A DNA stretch of 64,000 nucleotides from Georhizobium profundi (GCF_003952725.1 NZ_CP032509.1:2566001-2630000), one strand, 5' to 3'. Positions 19,366 to 29,360 are shown, numbered from the stretch's first letter. Notes: generated from the letters alone by a model not told the origin. Translations and numbers: made by a program.

Positions 19366-21375
19366 ATGCTTTCCAAAAGGACAGGCACGGTCGCGGCGAT
19401 GGCGTGGCTTCTCGCAGCCGGAACGATCGCGGTGCCTCAGGGCCCTGCGTCCGCTCAGACATTGCTCGACTTCATCATGGGCGGTCCAGGCGCCGTCCAG
19501 CGCAATGCCGAACGTCGCGGTTCGCCGCTCGACAGCGGGCAGGTTACGCAGCAGCCGTCCAGCGTCGACCAGTTGCGTGCCTGGGAAGCCTCGCAGCGCC
19601 AGGCCGAGCCCGAGCCCGTCGTGGTCGGGCCCAAATACTATACCTATAAGGCGGACGAACTCGTCCGCGTCGATTTTTCGAAGCTTGCCGATCCGGTCGT
19701 GACCGGCTCGATCTCCGAAGGCGGTGATCAGCCGCCCATCAATGCCTTCGCTCAGGCAAGCCGGCACCTGTCCGACATCCAGGTGCGCGCGCTGGCCGAA
19801 GTCGGTGAAGCCGTGACGGCGTTTTACGGCGAGAATGCTGGCTTCGTCTGGACCGATGACAATGGTCCGAACGCCCGAGCCGAGGCGGCTCTGGCCGTGT
19901 TTGCGAAGGCCGACCGGGTCGGGCTCTCACCGGCCGACTATCTGGTCGAGTGGCCTGCGCCCGCAGCGAGCTCTGCCATGACGAATCAGGCCACTGCGGC
20001 TCGGACCGTCGCATTGGCGTCTGATGCATCTCAGTCCAATGCAACTCAGGCAGCTGTGCCAAACCCGGATCGCGCCCGGCTCCAGTTCGAGATGGAGATG
20101 GCGGCCGCCGTCGCGTCCTACATGCTCGATGCCACCCGTGGGCGGATCGCGCCGAACCGGATTTCGGGCTACCACGATTTCGACCGGAAGGAGGTCGACC
20201 TCGTCGCTGGGCTGAAGGTCGCAGCGCGCACGGCCAATATCGCCTCCTACCTTGAGCGCCGCAGCCCGACGCATGCGAAGTTCCAGGCTTTGCAGGCCGA
20301 ATATGACCGGCTGATCGCCGAGGATGCGGACGTCGATCGCGTCGAGATCGCCGAAGGTACGCTCGTGCGTCCCGGCAGCAGCAATCCGGAGCTGACAAAA
20401 ATCATCGCCGCCATTCGCGAGCGGGGATCGGACGCGCTGAAGACCACGCATTCGCTGACCTTTGCGGACTACCAGGGCAGCCCCGTCTACGACACCGCAC
20501 TCGTGGAGCTCGTCAAGGATTTCCAGAAGGAATCCGGCCTGATGGATGACGGCATCATTGGTCGCAACACGATCGTGAAGCTCACCGGTGTCAGCAATGC
20601 GCGCAAGATCGAGGCAGTCCAGCTCTCGATGGAGCGGCTGCGGTGGATCAACCGCGATCTCGGCGAGCGCCACGTCATGATCAACGCGCCGGCCTTCAAG
20701 GTCAGCTATGTGGAAGACGGCAAGGAAGCGCTGGAAATGCGCGCCGTGGTCGGCACCAAGGCCAACCAGACCTATTTCTTCCAGGACGAGATCCAGACCG
20801 TCGAGCTCAACCCCTACTGGGGCGTGCCGCGGTCGATCATCGTCAACGAGATGCTGCCAAAGCTGCGCCAGGATCCCGGCTATCTCGATCGCATTGGCTA
20901 CGAGGTGACGACGCAGGGCGGTACGCAGGTCGCGTCAAGCTCGATCAACTGGTACGGCGTCGGCGCCAACGTGCCCTACAATGTCCGCCAGCCCCCGGGC
21001 TCGTCCAATGCGCTCGGCGAGCTGAAGATCATGTTCCCGAACGAGCATGCGATCTACATGCACGACACTCCGGCCAAGGACCTGTTCGGCCGTGATACCC
21101 GCGCATACAGCCATGGCTGCGTGCGGCTGGAGGACCCGCGTGCGATGGCGGCGGCCGTGCTTGGCACCGACAAGGCCGATATCGGCAGCCAGATTGCCGA
21201 TGGCCGCAACAAGGTGCTGAAGGTGGAAGCCAATATCCCGGTCTACATCGCCTACTTCACAGCCTGGCCGAACGCCGAGGGCAAGGTTGAGTATTTCGAC
21301 GATGTCTATGAGCGGGACATGTATCTCGGTCGCGCCATCACCGCGACGAACCAGGCGCGCAACGCCGACAGTTAA
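19366..21375 (+). CDS. L,D-transpeptidase (YcbB/LdtD-like), periplasmic
   Basis: 669-aa peptidoglycan cross-linking enzyme making 3-3 bonds. A signal peptide (MLSKRTGTVAAMAWLLAAG, cleavage after ASA) is followed by a low-complexity linker, a scaffold domain (YGENAGFVWTDD, VFAKADRVGLSPADY), a peptidoglycan-binding helix bundle (LVKDFQKESGLMDDGIIGRN) and a YkuD domain. The catalytic motif is YSHGCVRLEDP with Cys585; HAIYMHDTP precedes it. The domain order matches E. coli YcbB. Start 19366 follows CGGAG and gives a clean signal peptide. Confidence 0.92.
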   Translation: MLSKRTGTVAAMAWLLAAGTIAVPQGPASAQTLLDFIMGGPGAVQRNAERRGSPLDSGQVTQQPSSVDQLRAWEASQRQAEPEPVVVGPKYYTYKADELVRVDFSKLADPVVTGSISEGGDQPPINAFAQASRHLSDIQVRALAEVGEAVTAFYGENAGFVWTDDNGPNARAEAALAVFAKADRVGLSPADYLVEWPAPAASSAMTNQATAARTVALASDASQSNATQAAVPNPDRARLQFEMEMAAAVASYMLDATRGRIAPNRISGYHDFDRKEVDLVAGLKVAARTANIASYLERRSPTHAKFQALQAEYDRLIAEDADVDRVEIAEGTLVRPGSSNPELTKIIAAIRERGSDALKTTHSLTFADYQGSPVYDTALVELVKDFQKESGLMDDGIIGRNTIVKLTGVSNARKIEAVQLSMERLRWINRDLGERHVMINAPAFKVSYVEDGKEALEMRAVVGTKANQTYFFQDEIQTVELNPYWGVPRSIIVNEMLPKLRQDPGYLDRIGYEVTTQGGTQVASSSINWYGVGANVPYNVRQPPGSSNALGELKIMFPNEHAIYMHDTPAKDLFGRDTRAYSHGCVRLEDPRAMAAAVLGTDKADIGSQIADGRNKVLKVEANIPVYIAYFTAWPNAEGKVEYFDDVYERDMYLGRAITATNQARNADS

Positions 21376-21398
21376 GGCGTCAGAGATCGACAGAACGC

Positions 21399-21426
21399 AA
21401 AACGGCGGCCGCGAGGCCGCCGTTTT
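21399..21426. terminator. Bidirectional terminator between L,D-transpeptidase and gph
   Basis: Perfect 12-bp stem AAAACGGCGGCC / GGCCGCCGTTTT with a GCGA tetraloop. The A and T runs at its base allow termination from both converging genes. Confidence 0.92.
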
Positions 21427-21447
21427 CGTATCAGGAAGGTTATTTTC

Positions 21448-22137
21448 TCAAGCCGCTCGTGCCGCACGAATGAGATCGTGGATCAGGGCAGGGGTCAGCG
21501 CATCGAAATGCTCGATGACACGGTCTGGCTTCAACTGCGCAATCGGCACGTCGGTATAGCCGAAGGGAACGCCGATCGAGGCGACACCGGCATCGCGGGC
21601 CGCGGCGATGTCGTTGATGGAATCACCGATCATCACCGACGTGCGGGGATCCCCGCCAGCGCGCTCGATCGTGCCGAGGATGTGGCGCGGGTCGGGCTTG
21701 CGGTGCGGGAGGCTGTCGCCGCCGACGATCGCCTTGAAGCGTTCCGACAGGCCGAGCGTCTGCAGGAGCCGCAGCGACATCGTCTCGGTCTTGTTGGTGC
21801 AGACCGCGAAGGCGAAACCTTCGGCTTCCAGACGGTCCATGGCCTCCACCAGGCCCGGAAACGGGCGGGAGCGACCGGGCATGTTAGCGGAATAATGCTC
21901 CAGAAAGACCGACAGCAGGTGATCGCCCTGTTCCGGCGTGGTCTCAACCGATTGCAGCGCGAAAGCGCGCGCGATCATCATGCGCGCGCCTTGACCGACG
22001 AGGTGGTTCAGGTCCTCCAGCACGACGGGGGCGAGCCCCGCCGTGCCGATCGTGTGATTGAGGCTGTCGACGAGATCGGGGCCCGTGTCCACGAGTGTCC
22101 CGTCGAGATCGAAGATGACGAGCGGAGCCGGCGCCAT
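21448..22137 (-). CDS. gph: Phosphoglycolate phosphatase
   Basis: HAD-superfamily phosphatase of 229 aa that removes 2-phosphoglycolate. HAD motif I is FDLDGTLVDT, motif II is in CTNKTE, and motif III/IV is KPDP...MIGDSINDI. The cap domain is of the Gph type (LVGQGARMMI). The true start is the ATG at 22137 (MAPAPLVIFDLDG); the frame stays open upstream into frmA but that part is a shadow. It follows frmA by 5 bp and is almost certainly co-transcribed. Confidence 0.92.
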   Translation of the reverse strand: MAPAPLVIFDLDGTLVDTGPDLVDSLNHTIGTAGLAPVVLEDLNHLVGQGARMMIARAFALQSVETTPEQGDHLLSVFLEHYSANMPGRSRPFPGLVEAMDRLEAEGFAFAVCTNKTETMSLRLLQTLGLSERFKAIVGGDSLPHRKPDPRHILGTIERAGGDPRTSVMIGDSINDIAAARDAGVASIGVPFGYTDVPIAQLKPDRVIEHFDALTPALIHDLIRAARAA

Positions 22138-22142
22138 CGCGA

Positions 22143-23270
22143 TCAGTAGACCACGACCGAGCGGATCGATTCGCCCGAGTGCATCATCTCGAAGCCCTTG
22201 TTGATCTCTTCGAGCTTCAGCGTGTGCGTGATCATCGGATCGATCTGGATCTTGCCTTCCATGTACCAGTCGACGATCTTCGGCACGTCGGTTCGACCGC
22301 GCGCGCCACCGAAGGCCGTGCCCTTCCAGGTGCGGCCGGTGACGAGCTGGAAGGGTCGGGTGGAGATTTCCTGGCCGGCACCGGCGACGCCGATGACGAT
22401 CGATTCGCCCCAGCCGCGATGGGCCGCTTCCAGCGCCTGGCGCATGACCTTGACGTTGCCCGTGCAGTCGAAGGTGTAATCCGCGCCGCCAATCTGGTCG
22501 GCGCCGCGCTTCGTCATATTGACGAGGTAGGGCACGAGATCGTCGCCGACTTCCTTCGGATTGACGAAATGGGTCATGCCGAAACGTTCGCCCCATTCCT
22601 TCTTGTCGTTGTTGAGATCGACGCCGATGATCATGTCGGCGCCGGCAAGCCGCAGGCCCTGGATGACGTTAAGGCCGATGCCTCCCAGACCGAAGACGAT
22701 CGCGGTCGCACCGATCTCGACCTTGGCCGTGTTGATGACGGCGCCGACGCCCGTCGTTACGCCGCAGCCGATGTAGCAGATCTTGTCGAAGGGGGCGTCC
22801 GGGTTGACCTTGGCGACGGCGATTTCCGGCAGGACCGTGTAGTTCGCGAAGGTGGAGCAGCCCATGTAGTGATGGATCTTGTCCTTGCCGATGGAAAACC
22901 GCGAGCTACCATCCGGCATCACGCCCTGGCCCTGGGTGGAGCGGATCGCCGTGCAGAGATTGGTCTTCTGCGACAGGCAGGAGGGGCAGGTCCGGCACTC
23001 GGGCGTATAGAGCGGAATGACGTGATCGCCCTTCTTCACCGAGGTTACACCCTTGCCGACATCCACGACGACGCCAGCCCCTTCATGGCCGAGAATGGCC
23101 GGGAAAAGACCCTCGGGGTCGGCGCCCGACAAGGTGAAATCGTCGGTGTGGCATAGGCCCGTCGCCTTCACCTCGATGAGGACTTCACCGTCGCGGGGGC
23201 CTTCCAGTTGTACGGTGGTCACTTCAAGCGGCTTGCCCGCCTGAAAGGCGACTGCGGCGCGAACGTCCAT
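22143..23270 (-). CDS. frmA: S-(hydroxymethyl)glutathione dehydrogenase / class III alcohol dehydrogenase
   Basis: Zinc enzyme of 375 aa that oxidises S-hydroxymethylglutathione in formaldehyde detoxification and reduces S-nitrosoglutathione. Catalytic zinc ligands begin at Cys40 (ATGLCHTDD) and GHEGAGVV; the structural zinc lobe is CRTCPSCLSQKTNLC; the NAD-binding turn is GLGGIGLNVIQG; TWKGTAFGG is a class III marker. Followed after 5 bp by gph. Also called adhC in many genomes. Confidence 0.96.
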   Translation of the reverse strand: MDVRAAVAFQAGKPLEVTTVQLEGPRDGEVLIEVKATGLCHTDDFTLSGADPEGLFPAILGHEGAGVVVDVGKGVTSVKKGDHVIPLYTPECRTCPSCLSQKTNLCTAIRSTQGQGVMPDGSSRFSIGKDKIHHYMGCSTFANYTVLPEIAVAKVNPDAPFDKICYIGCGVTTGVGAVINTAKVEIGATAIVFGLGGIGLNVIQGLRLAGADMIIGVDLNNDKKEWGERFGMTHFVNPKEVGDDLVPYLVNMTKRGADQIGGADYTFDCTGNVKVMRQALEAAHRGWGESIVIGVAGAGQEISTRPFQLVTGRTWKGTAFGGARGRTDVPKIVDWYMEGKIQIDPMITHTLKLEEINKGFEMMHSGESIRSVVVY

Positions 23271-23375
23271 GGGCTGTGCTCCTGTCTGAATTGCCGGCGA
23301 AAATGTCAGAGAGGGGCCTCTGCCTCAAGAGGTCTTTGTAACGGTGCCCCACCTGCGCTCTCATGGCGCATCCGT

Positions 23376-23771
23376 TCAGGCATCATTCTGCAAGTGCCGG
23401 CTAAGCGAGGCGATTTCCCGCTCCAGTGCATCGATCGTCGCGGCGGTGTGCTGGTGCTGCTCCTTGAGCTTCGCCAGTTGCAGGTTGATGACACCGAGCG
23501 CCGCGTCCACAGGTTGGGTGGCGGGTGCCGAGCCGAAGCCGCTGAGGAGCCATGTGGGGGCGACGCCGAGAATGCCGGCGAGCATGATCAGGCGGTTTGC
23601 GCGCGGCTCGGAACGGTCTCCCTCCCAGGCGGCGATGGTCTCGGTCTTGACGCCCAGACGCCGCGCCAGTTGCGGCACGGTCATGTCCAAAGCGTCGCGC
23701 GCCGTGGAAATGCGGCCGCCAAGCGTATCGGCTTCGGGTTTGTCGTCGAGAATCGTGGCCGGATGCTGCAT
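23376..23771 (-). CDS. XRE-family helix-turn-helix regulator
   Basis: 131-aa DNA-binding protein. Residues about 18-72 form an HTH_XRE domain (ISTARDALDMTVPQLARRLG, then VKTETIAAWEGDRSEPR). The tail (LGVINLQLAKLKEQHQHTAA) is predicted coiled coil, probably for dimerisation. It is divergent from the EamA transporter with a 71-bp gap, so it may control that gene. The target is unknown. Confidence 0.85.
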   Translation of the reverse strand: MQHPATILDDKPEADTLGGRISTARDALDMTVPQLARRLGVKTETIAAWEGDRSEPRANRLIMLAGILGVAPTWLLSGFGSAPATQPVDAALGVINLQLAKLKEQHQHTAATIDALEREIASLSRHLQNDA

Positions 23772-23842
23772 CGGAGCTCCTCTTGCATATCGCCGGATGT
23801 AAAGGCGTTGTTCCCCGGATTGAAAAGCCGTAACGACGTCTC

Positions 23843-24781
23843 ATGAGTGAGACCGCGACTGCCGATCAGGCCGCCAACAGCAGCCATGCCCAGGGGATGA
23901 TGATCATGTCGGTCGGCATGCTCATCTTGCCGGTCATGGATGGCATAGGCAAGTATCTGGCGACCGAGCAGGCGATGTCGCCGGGCCAGGTGTCGTTCTA
24001 TCGCTTCATCGTGCAGTTGATCCTGACCGTTGCGGCCATTGCTCTCGTCAGCGGCCGGCCCGGGTTCAAGTCGAACCGTTTCTGGCTGAACATTCTGCGG
24101 GGCTTCCTGATCGGTGGCGCGAGCCTCTGCTTCTTCGCTGCCGTGAAATACATGCCGATCGCCGATGCGCTTGCGATCTTCTTCGTCGAGCCGTTCATCC
24201 TGACGGCCCTGTCGGCGCTGATCCTCGGCGAAAAAGTGGGGTGGCGGCGCTGGGCGGCCATCGGGCTCGGCTTCATCGGCGCACTCATCGTCATCCAGCC
24301 AAGCTTCGCGCGCTTCGGCTTCATTGCGTTTCTGCCGCTCGGTACCGCAAGCCTCTTTGCCGTTTACATGCTGTTGAACCGCTCGCTCGGCGTGCATGAC
24401 GGACCGATGGTGATGCAGTATCTGGCAGGCATCGGCGGCACGGTCATGATCGCCCTGGCGATGGGGATCGGCAGCGTCGTGGGGATTACCGATCTCGCGC
24501 CATCCTGGCCGGCAAACGGCCTGAGCCTCAGCCTCGTTCTTCTGCTCGGCTTCCTGGCGGCCGTAGGGCACGGGCTGGTCGTACTCGCATTCCAGAAGGC
24601 GCCGGCATCTCTGCTCGCGCCGTTTCAGTATCTCGAGATTATTTCGGCTGTTCTCATCGGCTATCTCGTGTTTTCCGATGTGCCGAGCGCCTCCAAATGG
24701 GTCGGCATCGCGATCATCGTGGCCTCGGGGCTCTTCATCTTTAGGCGTGAACGCATCGTTGCCGGCGCGCCTCAGGCTTGA
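23843..24781 (+). CDS. EamA/DMT-family transporter
   Basis: 312-aa integral membrane protein with ten hydrophobic segments arranged as two EamA repeats (ILRGFLIGGASLCFFAAVKY and PFQYLEIISAVLIGYLVFSD regions). Members export metabolites or amino acids; the substrate is not evident. The N-terminal 18 residues are hydrophilic. Followed by pccA after 76 bp. Confidence 0.88.
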   Translation: MSETATADQAANSSHAQGMMIMSVGMLILPVMDGIGKYLATEQAMSPGQVSFYRFIVQLILTVAAIALVSGRPGFKSNRFWLNILRGFLIGGASLCFFAAVKYMPIADALAIFFVEPFILTALSALILGEKVGWRRWAAIGLGFIGALIVIQPSFARFGFIAFLPLGTASLFAVYMLLNRSLGVHDGPMVMQYLAGIGGTVMIALAMGIGSVVGITDLAPSWPANGLSLSLVLLLGFLAAVGHGLVVLAFQKAPASLLAPFQYLEIISAVLIGYLVFSDVPSASKWVGIAIIVASGLFIFRRERIVAGAPQA

Positions 24782-24857
24782 ACTCGATTTGCCTTGGGCT
24801 ACAAGCGCATGAGGACTTTCGCCTGCCTTGGGCCGGCACCGGAGGGGTACTGACCGC

Positions 24858-26870
24858 ATGTTCTCTAAGATCCTGATCGCCAATCGCGGCGAAATCGCCT
24901 GTCGCGTGATCAAGACTGCCAAACGCATGGGCATCGCGACCGTCGCCGTCTATTCCGACGCCGACCGTGACGCGCTCCATGTCGAGATGGCCGACGAGGC
25001 GGTGCACATCGGACCGGCAGCCGCGTCGGAGAGCTACCTTGTTGCCGAGAAGATCATCGCGGCCTGCAAGGAGACGGGTGCCGAGGCTGTGCATCCCGGC
25101 TACGGATTTCTGTCGGAACGTGCTTCATTCTGCGAGGCGCTGGAGGCGGAGGGCATCGTCTTCATCGGCCCGAAGCCCAAGGCCGTCCGCGCCATGGGCG
25201 ACAAGATCGAATCCAAGAAATTCGCCAAGGATGCCAACGTCTCTACCGTGCCCGGCCATATCGGCGTGATCGAGAATGCCGACGAGGCGGAGCGGATTTC
25301 CGACGAGATCGGCTATCCGGTGATGATCAAGGCGTCGGCCGGCGGCGGCGGCAAGGGCATGCGCATTGCGCATTCCCGCGACGAGGTGCGCGACGGATTC
25401 GATCGGGCGCGGTCGGAAGCGAAGAACTCGTTTGGCGACGACCGTGTCTTCATCGAAAAGTTCATCGTTGAGCCACGGCATATCGAAATCCAGGTGCTCG
25501 CCGATTCCCACGGTCACTGCATCCATCTGGGCGAACGGGAATGTTCGATCCAGCGGCGCAACCAGAAGGTCGTCGAGGAAGCGCCATCGCCGTTTCTCGA
25601 CGAGGCGACTCGGGCTGCGATGGGTGCGCAGGCGGTGGCCCTTGCGCAGGCCGTCGACTACCAGAGCGCCGGCACGGTGGAATTCATCGTCGACAGGGAC
25701 CGCAATTTCTATTTCCTTGAAATGAACACGCGCCTGCAGGTGGAGCATCCCGTGACGGAACTCGTCACGGGCATCGATCTGGTGGAACAGATGATCCGGG
25801 TCGCAGCCGGCGAGCGTCTGGCGATCGCGCAGGACGACGTGATGCTGAACGGCTGGGCGATCGAGAGCCGGCTCTATGCGGAAGATCCGTATCGCAACTT
25901 CCTGCCGTCGATCGGACGGCTGACGCGCTATCGGCCGCCGGCGGAAATCAGTCATTCGGACGCGGTGATCCGCAACGACACCGGCGTTTTCGAAGGCGCC
26001 GAAATTTCGATGTTCTACGACCCGATGCTCGCCAAGCTCTGCACCTGGGCGCCGACGCGCCCTGCGGCAGTCGAGGCGATGGGTCTGGCGCTCGACGGCT
26101 TCGTGGTCGATGGAATCGCCCACAACATCCCGTTCCTGTCGGCGCTGATGCGCCATCCGCGCTGGCGGGAAGGACGCCTGTCGACAGGCTTCATCGCGGA
26201 AGAATACCCGGATGGCTTCGTTCCCGAAGAGCCAAGTAAGGACGCGCTTGCCGTGCTGGCGGCCGTGGCGTTGTCTGCCGAACTGTTGCGCAAGGACAGG
26301 CTCGACCGGTTTGCCGACCGCGTCGCGCCTCATAACGGTGCGCTGAGACGCGACTGGGTCGTGCGGCTTGGCGATGTCTATCTCGATGTCGCGGTCATCG
26401 ACGGCATGGCATCTATGCCGCTCGAGCTCGATGTCAGCATTGGCGGCGCCGATCCGGTGACCATCACAACGCATTTCCGGCCCGGCGATGCCATCTGGAA
26501 CGGCACGATCGACGGCCGTCGCGTCACGGCGCAGACACGGCCTGTTCTGAACGGCATTCGCGTGGACTGGCAGGGCTATTCGGTCACCGCCCGCGTGCTG
26601 ACGCCGCGGCTTGCGGAACTCGATCGGTTGATGCCGGTCAAGCAGGCGCCGGATACATCCAAGCTCCTGCTCTGCCCGATGCCGGGGCTGGTCGTTTCCA
26701 TCGCAGTTGCGGAAGGTCAGGACGTGAAGGCCGGCGAGACGCTTGCCGTCGTCGAAGCCATGAAGATGGAAAACGTTCTGCGGGCCGAGCGCGATCTCGT
26801 CGTTTCCAAGATCAATGCGGCACCCGGCGAAAGCCTTGCGGTCGATGCGGTGATCATGGAGTTTGATTGA
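24858..26870 (+). CDS. pccA: Propionyl-CoA (acetyl-CoA) carboxylase alpha subunit, biotin-containing
   Basis: 670-aa biotin carboxylase plus biotin carrier. It has the biotin carboxylase N domain (MFSKILIANRGEIACRVIKT), the ATP-grasp loop ASAGGGGKGMRI, the EMNTRLQVEHPVTE active-site line, a PccA-type BT linker domain of about 150 residues, and a C-terminal biotinyl domain with the biotin-accepting Lys in EAMKMEN. Length and the BT domain favour propionyl-CoA carboxylase over short AccC. The partner pccB is not in the window. ATG 24858 is the conserved start. Confidence 0.93.
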   Translation: MFSKILIANRGEIACRVIKTAKRMGIATVAVYSDADRDALHVEMADEAVHIGPAAASESYLVAEKIIAACKETGAEAVHPGYGFLSERASFCEALEAEGIVFIGPKPKAVRAMGDKIESKKFAKDANVSTVPGHIGVIENADEAERISDEIGYPVMIKASAGGGGKGMRIAHSRDEVRDGFDRARSEAKNSFGDDRVFIEKFIVEPRHIEIQVLADSHGHCIHLGERECSIQRRNQKVVEEAPSPFLDEATRAAMGAQAVALAQAVDYQSAGTVEFIVDRDRNFYFLEMNTRLQVEHPVTELVTGIDLVEQMIRVAAGERLAIAQDDVMLNGWAIESRLYAEDPYRNFLPSIGRLTRYRPPAEISHSDAVIRNDTGVFEGAEISMFYDPMLAKLCTWAPTRPAAVEAMGLALDGFVVDGIAHNIPFLSALMRHPRWREGRLSTGFIAEEYPDGFVPEEPSKDALAVLAAVALSAELLRKDRLDRFADRVAPHNGALRRDWVVRLGDVYLDVAVIDGMASMPLELDVSIGGADPVTITTHFRPGDAIWNGTIDGRRVTAQTRPVLNGIRVDWQGYSVTARVLTPRLAELDRLMPVKQAPDTSKLLLCPMPGLVVSIAVAEGQDVKAGETLAVVEAMKMENVLRAERDLVVSKINAAPGESLAVDAVIMEFD

Positions 26871-26874
26871 CGGC

Positions 26875-27594
26875 TCAGCCGTCTACAGTTGGGCCGAAGA
26901 TCGTCTCGAAGGCCTGTCTGAGCGCAAGATCTGCATCGGCCATGGTCACCGGCAGGCCGAGGTCGACGAGGCTCGTCACGCCGTAGTCTTTCACGCCGCA
27001 GGGCACGATGCCGCTGAAGTGGTCGAGGTCCGGTTCGACGTTGAGCGCGATGCCGTGGAAGCTGACCCATTTGCGCAACCGGATGCCGATTGCGGCGATC
27101 TTGTCCTCGGCTGCGCGGTCCATGTCGAGGCGAGGGCGCTCCGGCCGCACGACCCAGACGCCGACCCGGTCCTCCCTTCGTTCGCCGCGCACGTTCATAT
27201 CCGCCAGCGTCGCGATGACCCAATTCTCCAGCGCGGCCACGAAGGCGCGCACATCCTGCCGGCGGCGCTTGAGGTCGAGCATCACATAGGCTACGCGCTG
27301 GCCGGGCCCGTGATAGGTAAATTCGCCACCGCGGCCCGTATGGAAGACAGGAAAGCGATCCGGCGCGATCAGATCGTCGATCCTCGCCGAGGTTCCGGCT
27401 GTGTAGAGCGGAGGATGTTCGACAAGCCAGACCAGTTCGTCGGCCGACCCATCATGAATGCGAGCCGCTTCGGCTTCCATTAACGCAACAGCCGATTCGT
27501 AGTCGGTGAGACCTTCAGTCACGCGCCAGCGCACCGGAGGGCTCTCCGAGAGAGGCAGGAATCGATCGGCCATCGTCGAGCGATCGGAATTCAT
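26875..27594 (-). CDS. lipB: Octanoyl-[acyl-carrier-protein]:protein N-octanoyltransferase
   Basis: Transfers octanoate from ACP to lipoyl domains, first step of lipoate synthesis. Signatures: [57 protein letters not shown] with the catalytic Lys, and [15 protein letters not shown] with the catalytic Cys. The start is uncertain: ATGs at 27660, 27624, 27594 and 27573 are all in frame; 27594 gives the usual short leader before PPVRW. Convergent with pccA, 4 bp apart. Confidence 0.92.
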   Translation of the reverse strand: MNSDRSTMADRFLPLSESPPVRWRVTEGLTDYESAVALMEAEAARIHDGSADELVWLVEHPPLYTAGTSARIDDLIAPDRFPVFHTGRGGEFTYHGPGQRVAYVMLDLKRRRQDVRAFVAALENWVIATLADMNVRGERREDRVGVWVVRPERPRLDMDRAAEDKIAAIGIRLRKWVSFHGIALNVEPDLDHFSGIVPCGVKDYGVTSLVDLGLPVTMADADLALRQAFETIFGPTVDG

Positions 27595-27770
27595 GCGCGG
27601 CTTTGCTTGCGGAGGCACGGTCATGGCGCCTGATCTATGCCTGAACGCGCCCGTTCGCAACGCTTTCGCAAATGGTCTCGGGACAAGCGGTTTTTCTCAC
27701 CGTTCGCGCTTGTGCGCACCAAATCGATTTGCTAGATGACCGGCGCCGGCAAGAACGGCTTCTACCACGT

Positions 27771-27855
27771 GCGGTCGTGGCGGAATTGGTAGACGCGCAG
27801 CGTTGAGGTCGCTGTGGGGCAACCCGTGGAAGTTCGAGTCTTCTCGACCGCACCA
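27771..27855 (+). tRNA. tRNA-Leu (anticodon GAG), prophage integration site
   Basis: 85-nt tRNA: acceptor GCGGTCG / CGACCGC, anticodon stem CAGCG / CGCTG, loop TTGAGGT with GAG at 27805-27807, long variable arm, T-loop TTCGAGT, encoded CCA. A phage integrase begins 143 bp downstream in the same direction, the usual arrangement when a phage uses the tRNA 3' end as attB and restores it on integration. Confidence 0.95.
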
Positions 27856-27860
27856 ATTTT
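27820..27860. other. Presumed attL core within tRNA-Leu(GAG)
   Basis: Inferred, not seen as a repeat: the matching attR lies beyond the right edge. Phages integrating in tRNA genes usually share an identity block covering the T-arm to the CCA end, so the core should be inside these bases. Confidence 0.4.
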
Positions 27861-27878
27861 CCTTAGAGAAAATGATCT

Positions 27879-27905
27879 AAAGCGCTGTTTTTACAGCGCT
27901 TTTTA
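27879..27905 (+). terminator. Rho-independent terminator after tRNA-Leu(GAG)
   Basis: Perfect 10-bp stem AAAGCGCTGT / ACAGCGCTTT with a TTTT loop, followed by TTATTTTG. It isolates the prophage integrase from tRNA transcription. Confidence 0.88.
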
Positions 27906-27998
27906 TTTTGTCCTGACGCACCGCTTGAGGATGCGCACCTTTTTGTGCCACAGATTGTGCTACATAACGGGCCTCCAGCGGCCTGCAGGGCAGGATTT

Positions 27999-29360
27999 AT
28001 GGGCCGCAACGGCAACGCAAAAGGCGTGGATCGCTTCCTTCTGAAGCGAGCGGGAAAATTTCATTACAAGCGGCGGGTGCCGTTAACGCTTGCGGATCTC
28101 GACGAGCGGGCGCCGCTCATTCGTATGTCTCTCAAGACGGATGATCTGGCCGTGGCTCGCGCCAAGCGGGATCTCCTGGAGGAGGCCGACGATCAGCTAT
28201 GGGCTTCCTTGCTTCTCGATCGTCCGATCGATCCGGCCCGGGCGCGCTACCAGGCGGCTATGCGCCGCGTAGAAGCGCTTGGCTTTACCTATCGGCCCGC
28301 GCACACGCTTGCCCAGTCTGAGTTTCTCGACGACGTTCTCGCGCGGATCGAGAGCGTGACGCCTGAGCGCACGCCGGTTCCAACGGCACGTGCGCTCGTC
28401 GGGCTGGTCGAAACGCCGCCGGTGACCGTCTCTGAGGCTTTTCGGATCTATTGCGAGGAAATCATCCCCGACGAGCTGGTCAACAAGTCGGCTAACCAGA
28501 AGGCTCAGTGGAAGAAGGTCAAGCAGCGGGCAATCAACAACTTCATCCAGCTCGTCGGCGACAAGGCGATGATCGAGATCACCCGCGACGACGCCATGCG
28601 GCTCTACCGTCGCTGGCTGGAACGGATCGCGCCAAAGGCCGGCCGGGCGACTCACTCGGCATCATCCGGCAATCGCGATATCGGCAACATGCGCGTGCTC
28701 TATGACGCCTATTTCAGTCATGTGGGCGAGCCGGAGAGAACAAACCCGTTCGCTCGCCTGAGCTTCTCGATGCGCAAGAAACGCTCCAGGCCGCCGTTCC
28801 CGCGCGAATGGCTGACAAAGAAGATCCTGGAACCCGGTGCGCTTGCCGGTCTCAACGAGGAAGCTCGCGGCATTGTCCTGGCGCTGATCGAAACCGGCGC
28901 CCGTCCGAGCGAGATCGCCAATCTGCAGCCGACATCGATCCGGCTCTCGCACAAGGTGCCACATCTGGCGATCGAGCCGCGTGACGATCCGGACGATCCG
29001 CGCGAGATCAAGACGGCCTCGTCGGAGCGCCTGGTGCCGCTGGTCGGCGTCGCGCTGGCGGTCTTCAAGCGGCACAAAGAGGGCTTTCCGCGCTACCGCA
29101 ACCGGGAAAACGAGTTGTCGGCCGCGCTCAACAAATTCTTCAAGGCGCACAAGCTGTTTCCGACGAGCCAACACAAGATCTATTCCTTCCGGCACTCCTT
29201 TGAGGATCGGATGAAGGAAGGCGGCCTCGATGAGGAGCTGCGACGGCTGCTGATGGGGCACACGATTGATCGACCGCGCTATGGCGCCGGCGGATCGCTG
29301 GAATGGCGGCGCGATGAGCTACTGAAGATCGTCCTGCCGTTCAACGAAAGCGTCGTGTGA
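27999..29360 (+). CDS. Phage tyrosine-family integrase
   Basis: 453-aa site-specific recombinase. The N-terminal part (RFLLKRAGKFHYKRRVPLTL) is the arm-binding region seen in alphaproteobacterial phage integrases. Catalytic residues are visible: Arg302 in ETGARPSEIANL, Lys in EIKTASSERLVPL, His-x-x-Arg context in YSFRHSFEDRM, His in LLMGHTIDR and the nucleophile Tyr428 in RPRYGAGG. ATG 27999 (MGRNGNAKG) follows GGGCAGGA; the frame is open 18 codons further upstream. Its position next to tRNA-Leu(GAG) identifies the attachment site. Confidence 0.93.
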   Translation: MGRNGNAKGVDRFLLKRAGKFHYKRRVPLTLADLDERAPLIRMSLKTDDLAVARAKRDLLEEADDQLWASLLLDRPIDPARARYQAAMRRVEALGFTYRPAHTLAQSEFLDDVLARIESVTPERTPVPTARALVGLVETPPVTVSEAFRIYCEEIIPDELVNKSANQKAQWKKVKQRAINNFIQLVGDKAMIEITRDDAMRLYRRWLERIAPKAGRATHSASSGNRDIGNMRVLYDAYFSHVGEPERTNPFARLSFSMRKKRSRPPFPREWLTKKILEPGALAGLNEEARGIVLALIETGARPSEIANLQPTSIRLSHKVPHLAIEPRDDPDDPREIKTASSERLVPLVGVALAVFKRHKEGFPRYRNRENELSAALNKFFKAHKLFPTSQHKIYSFRHSFEDRMKEGGLDEELRRLLMGHTIDRPRYGAGGSLEWRRDELLKIVLPFNESVV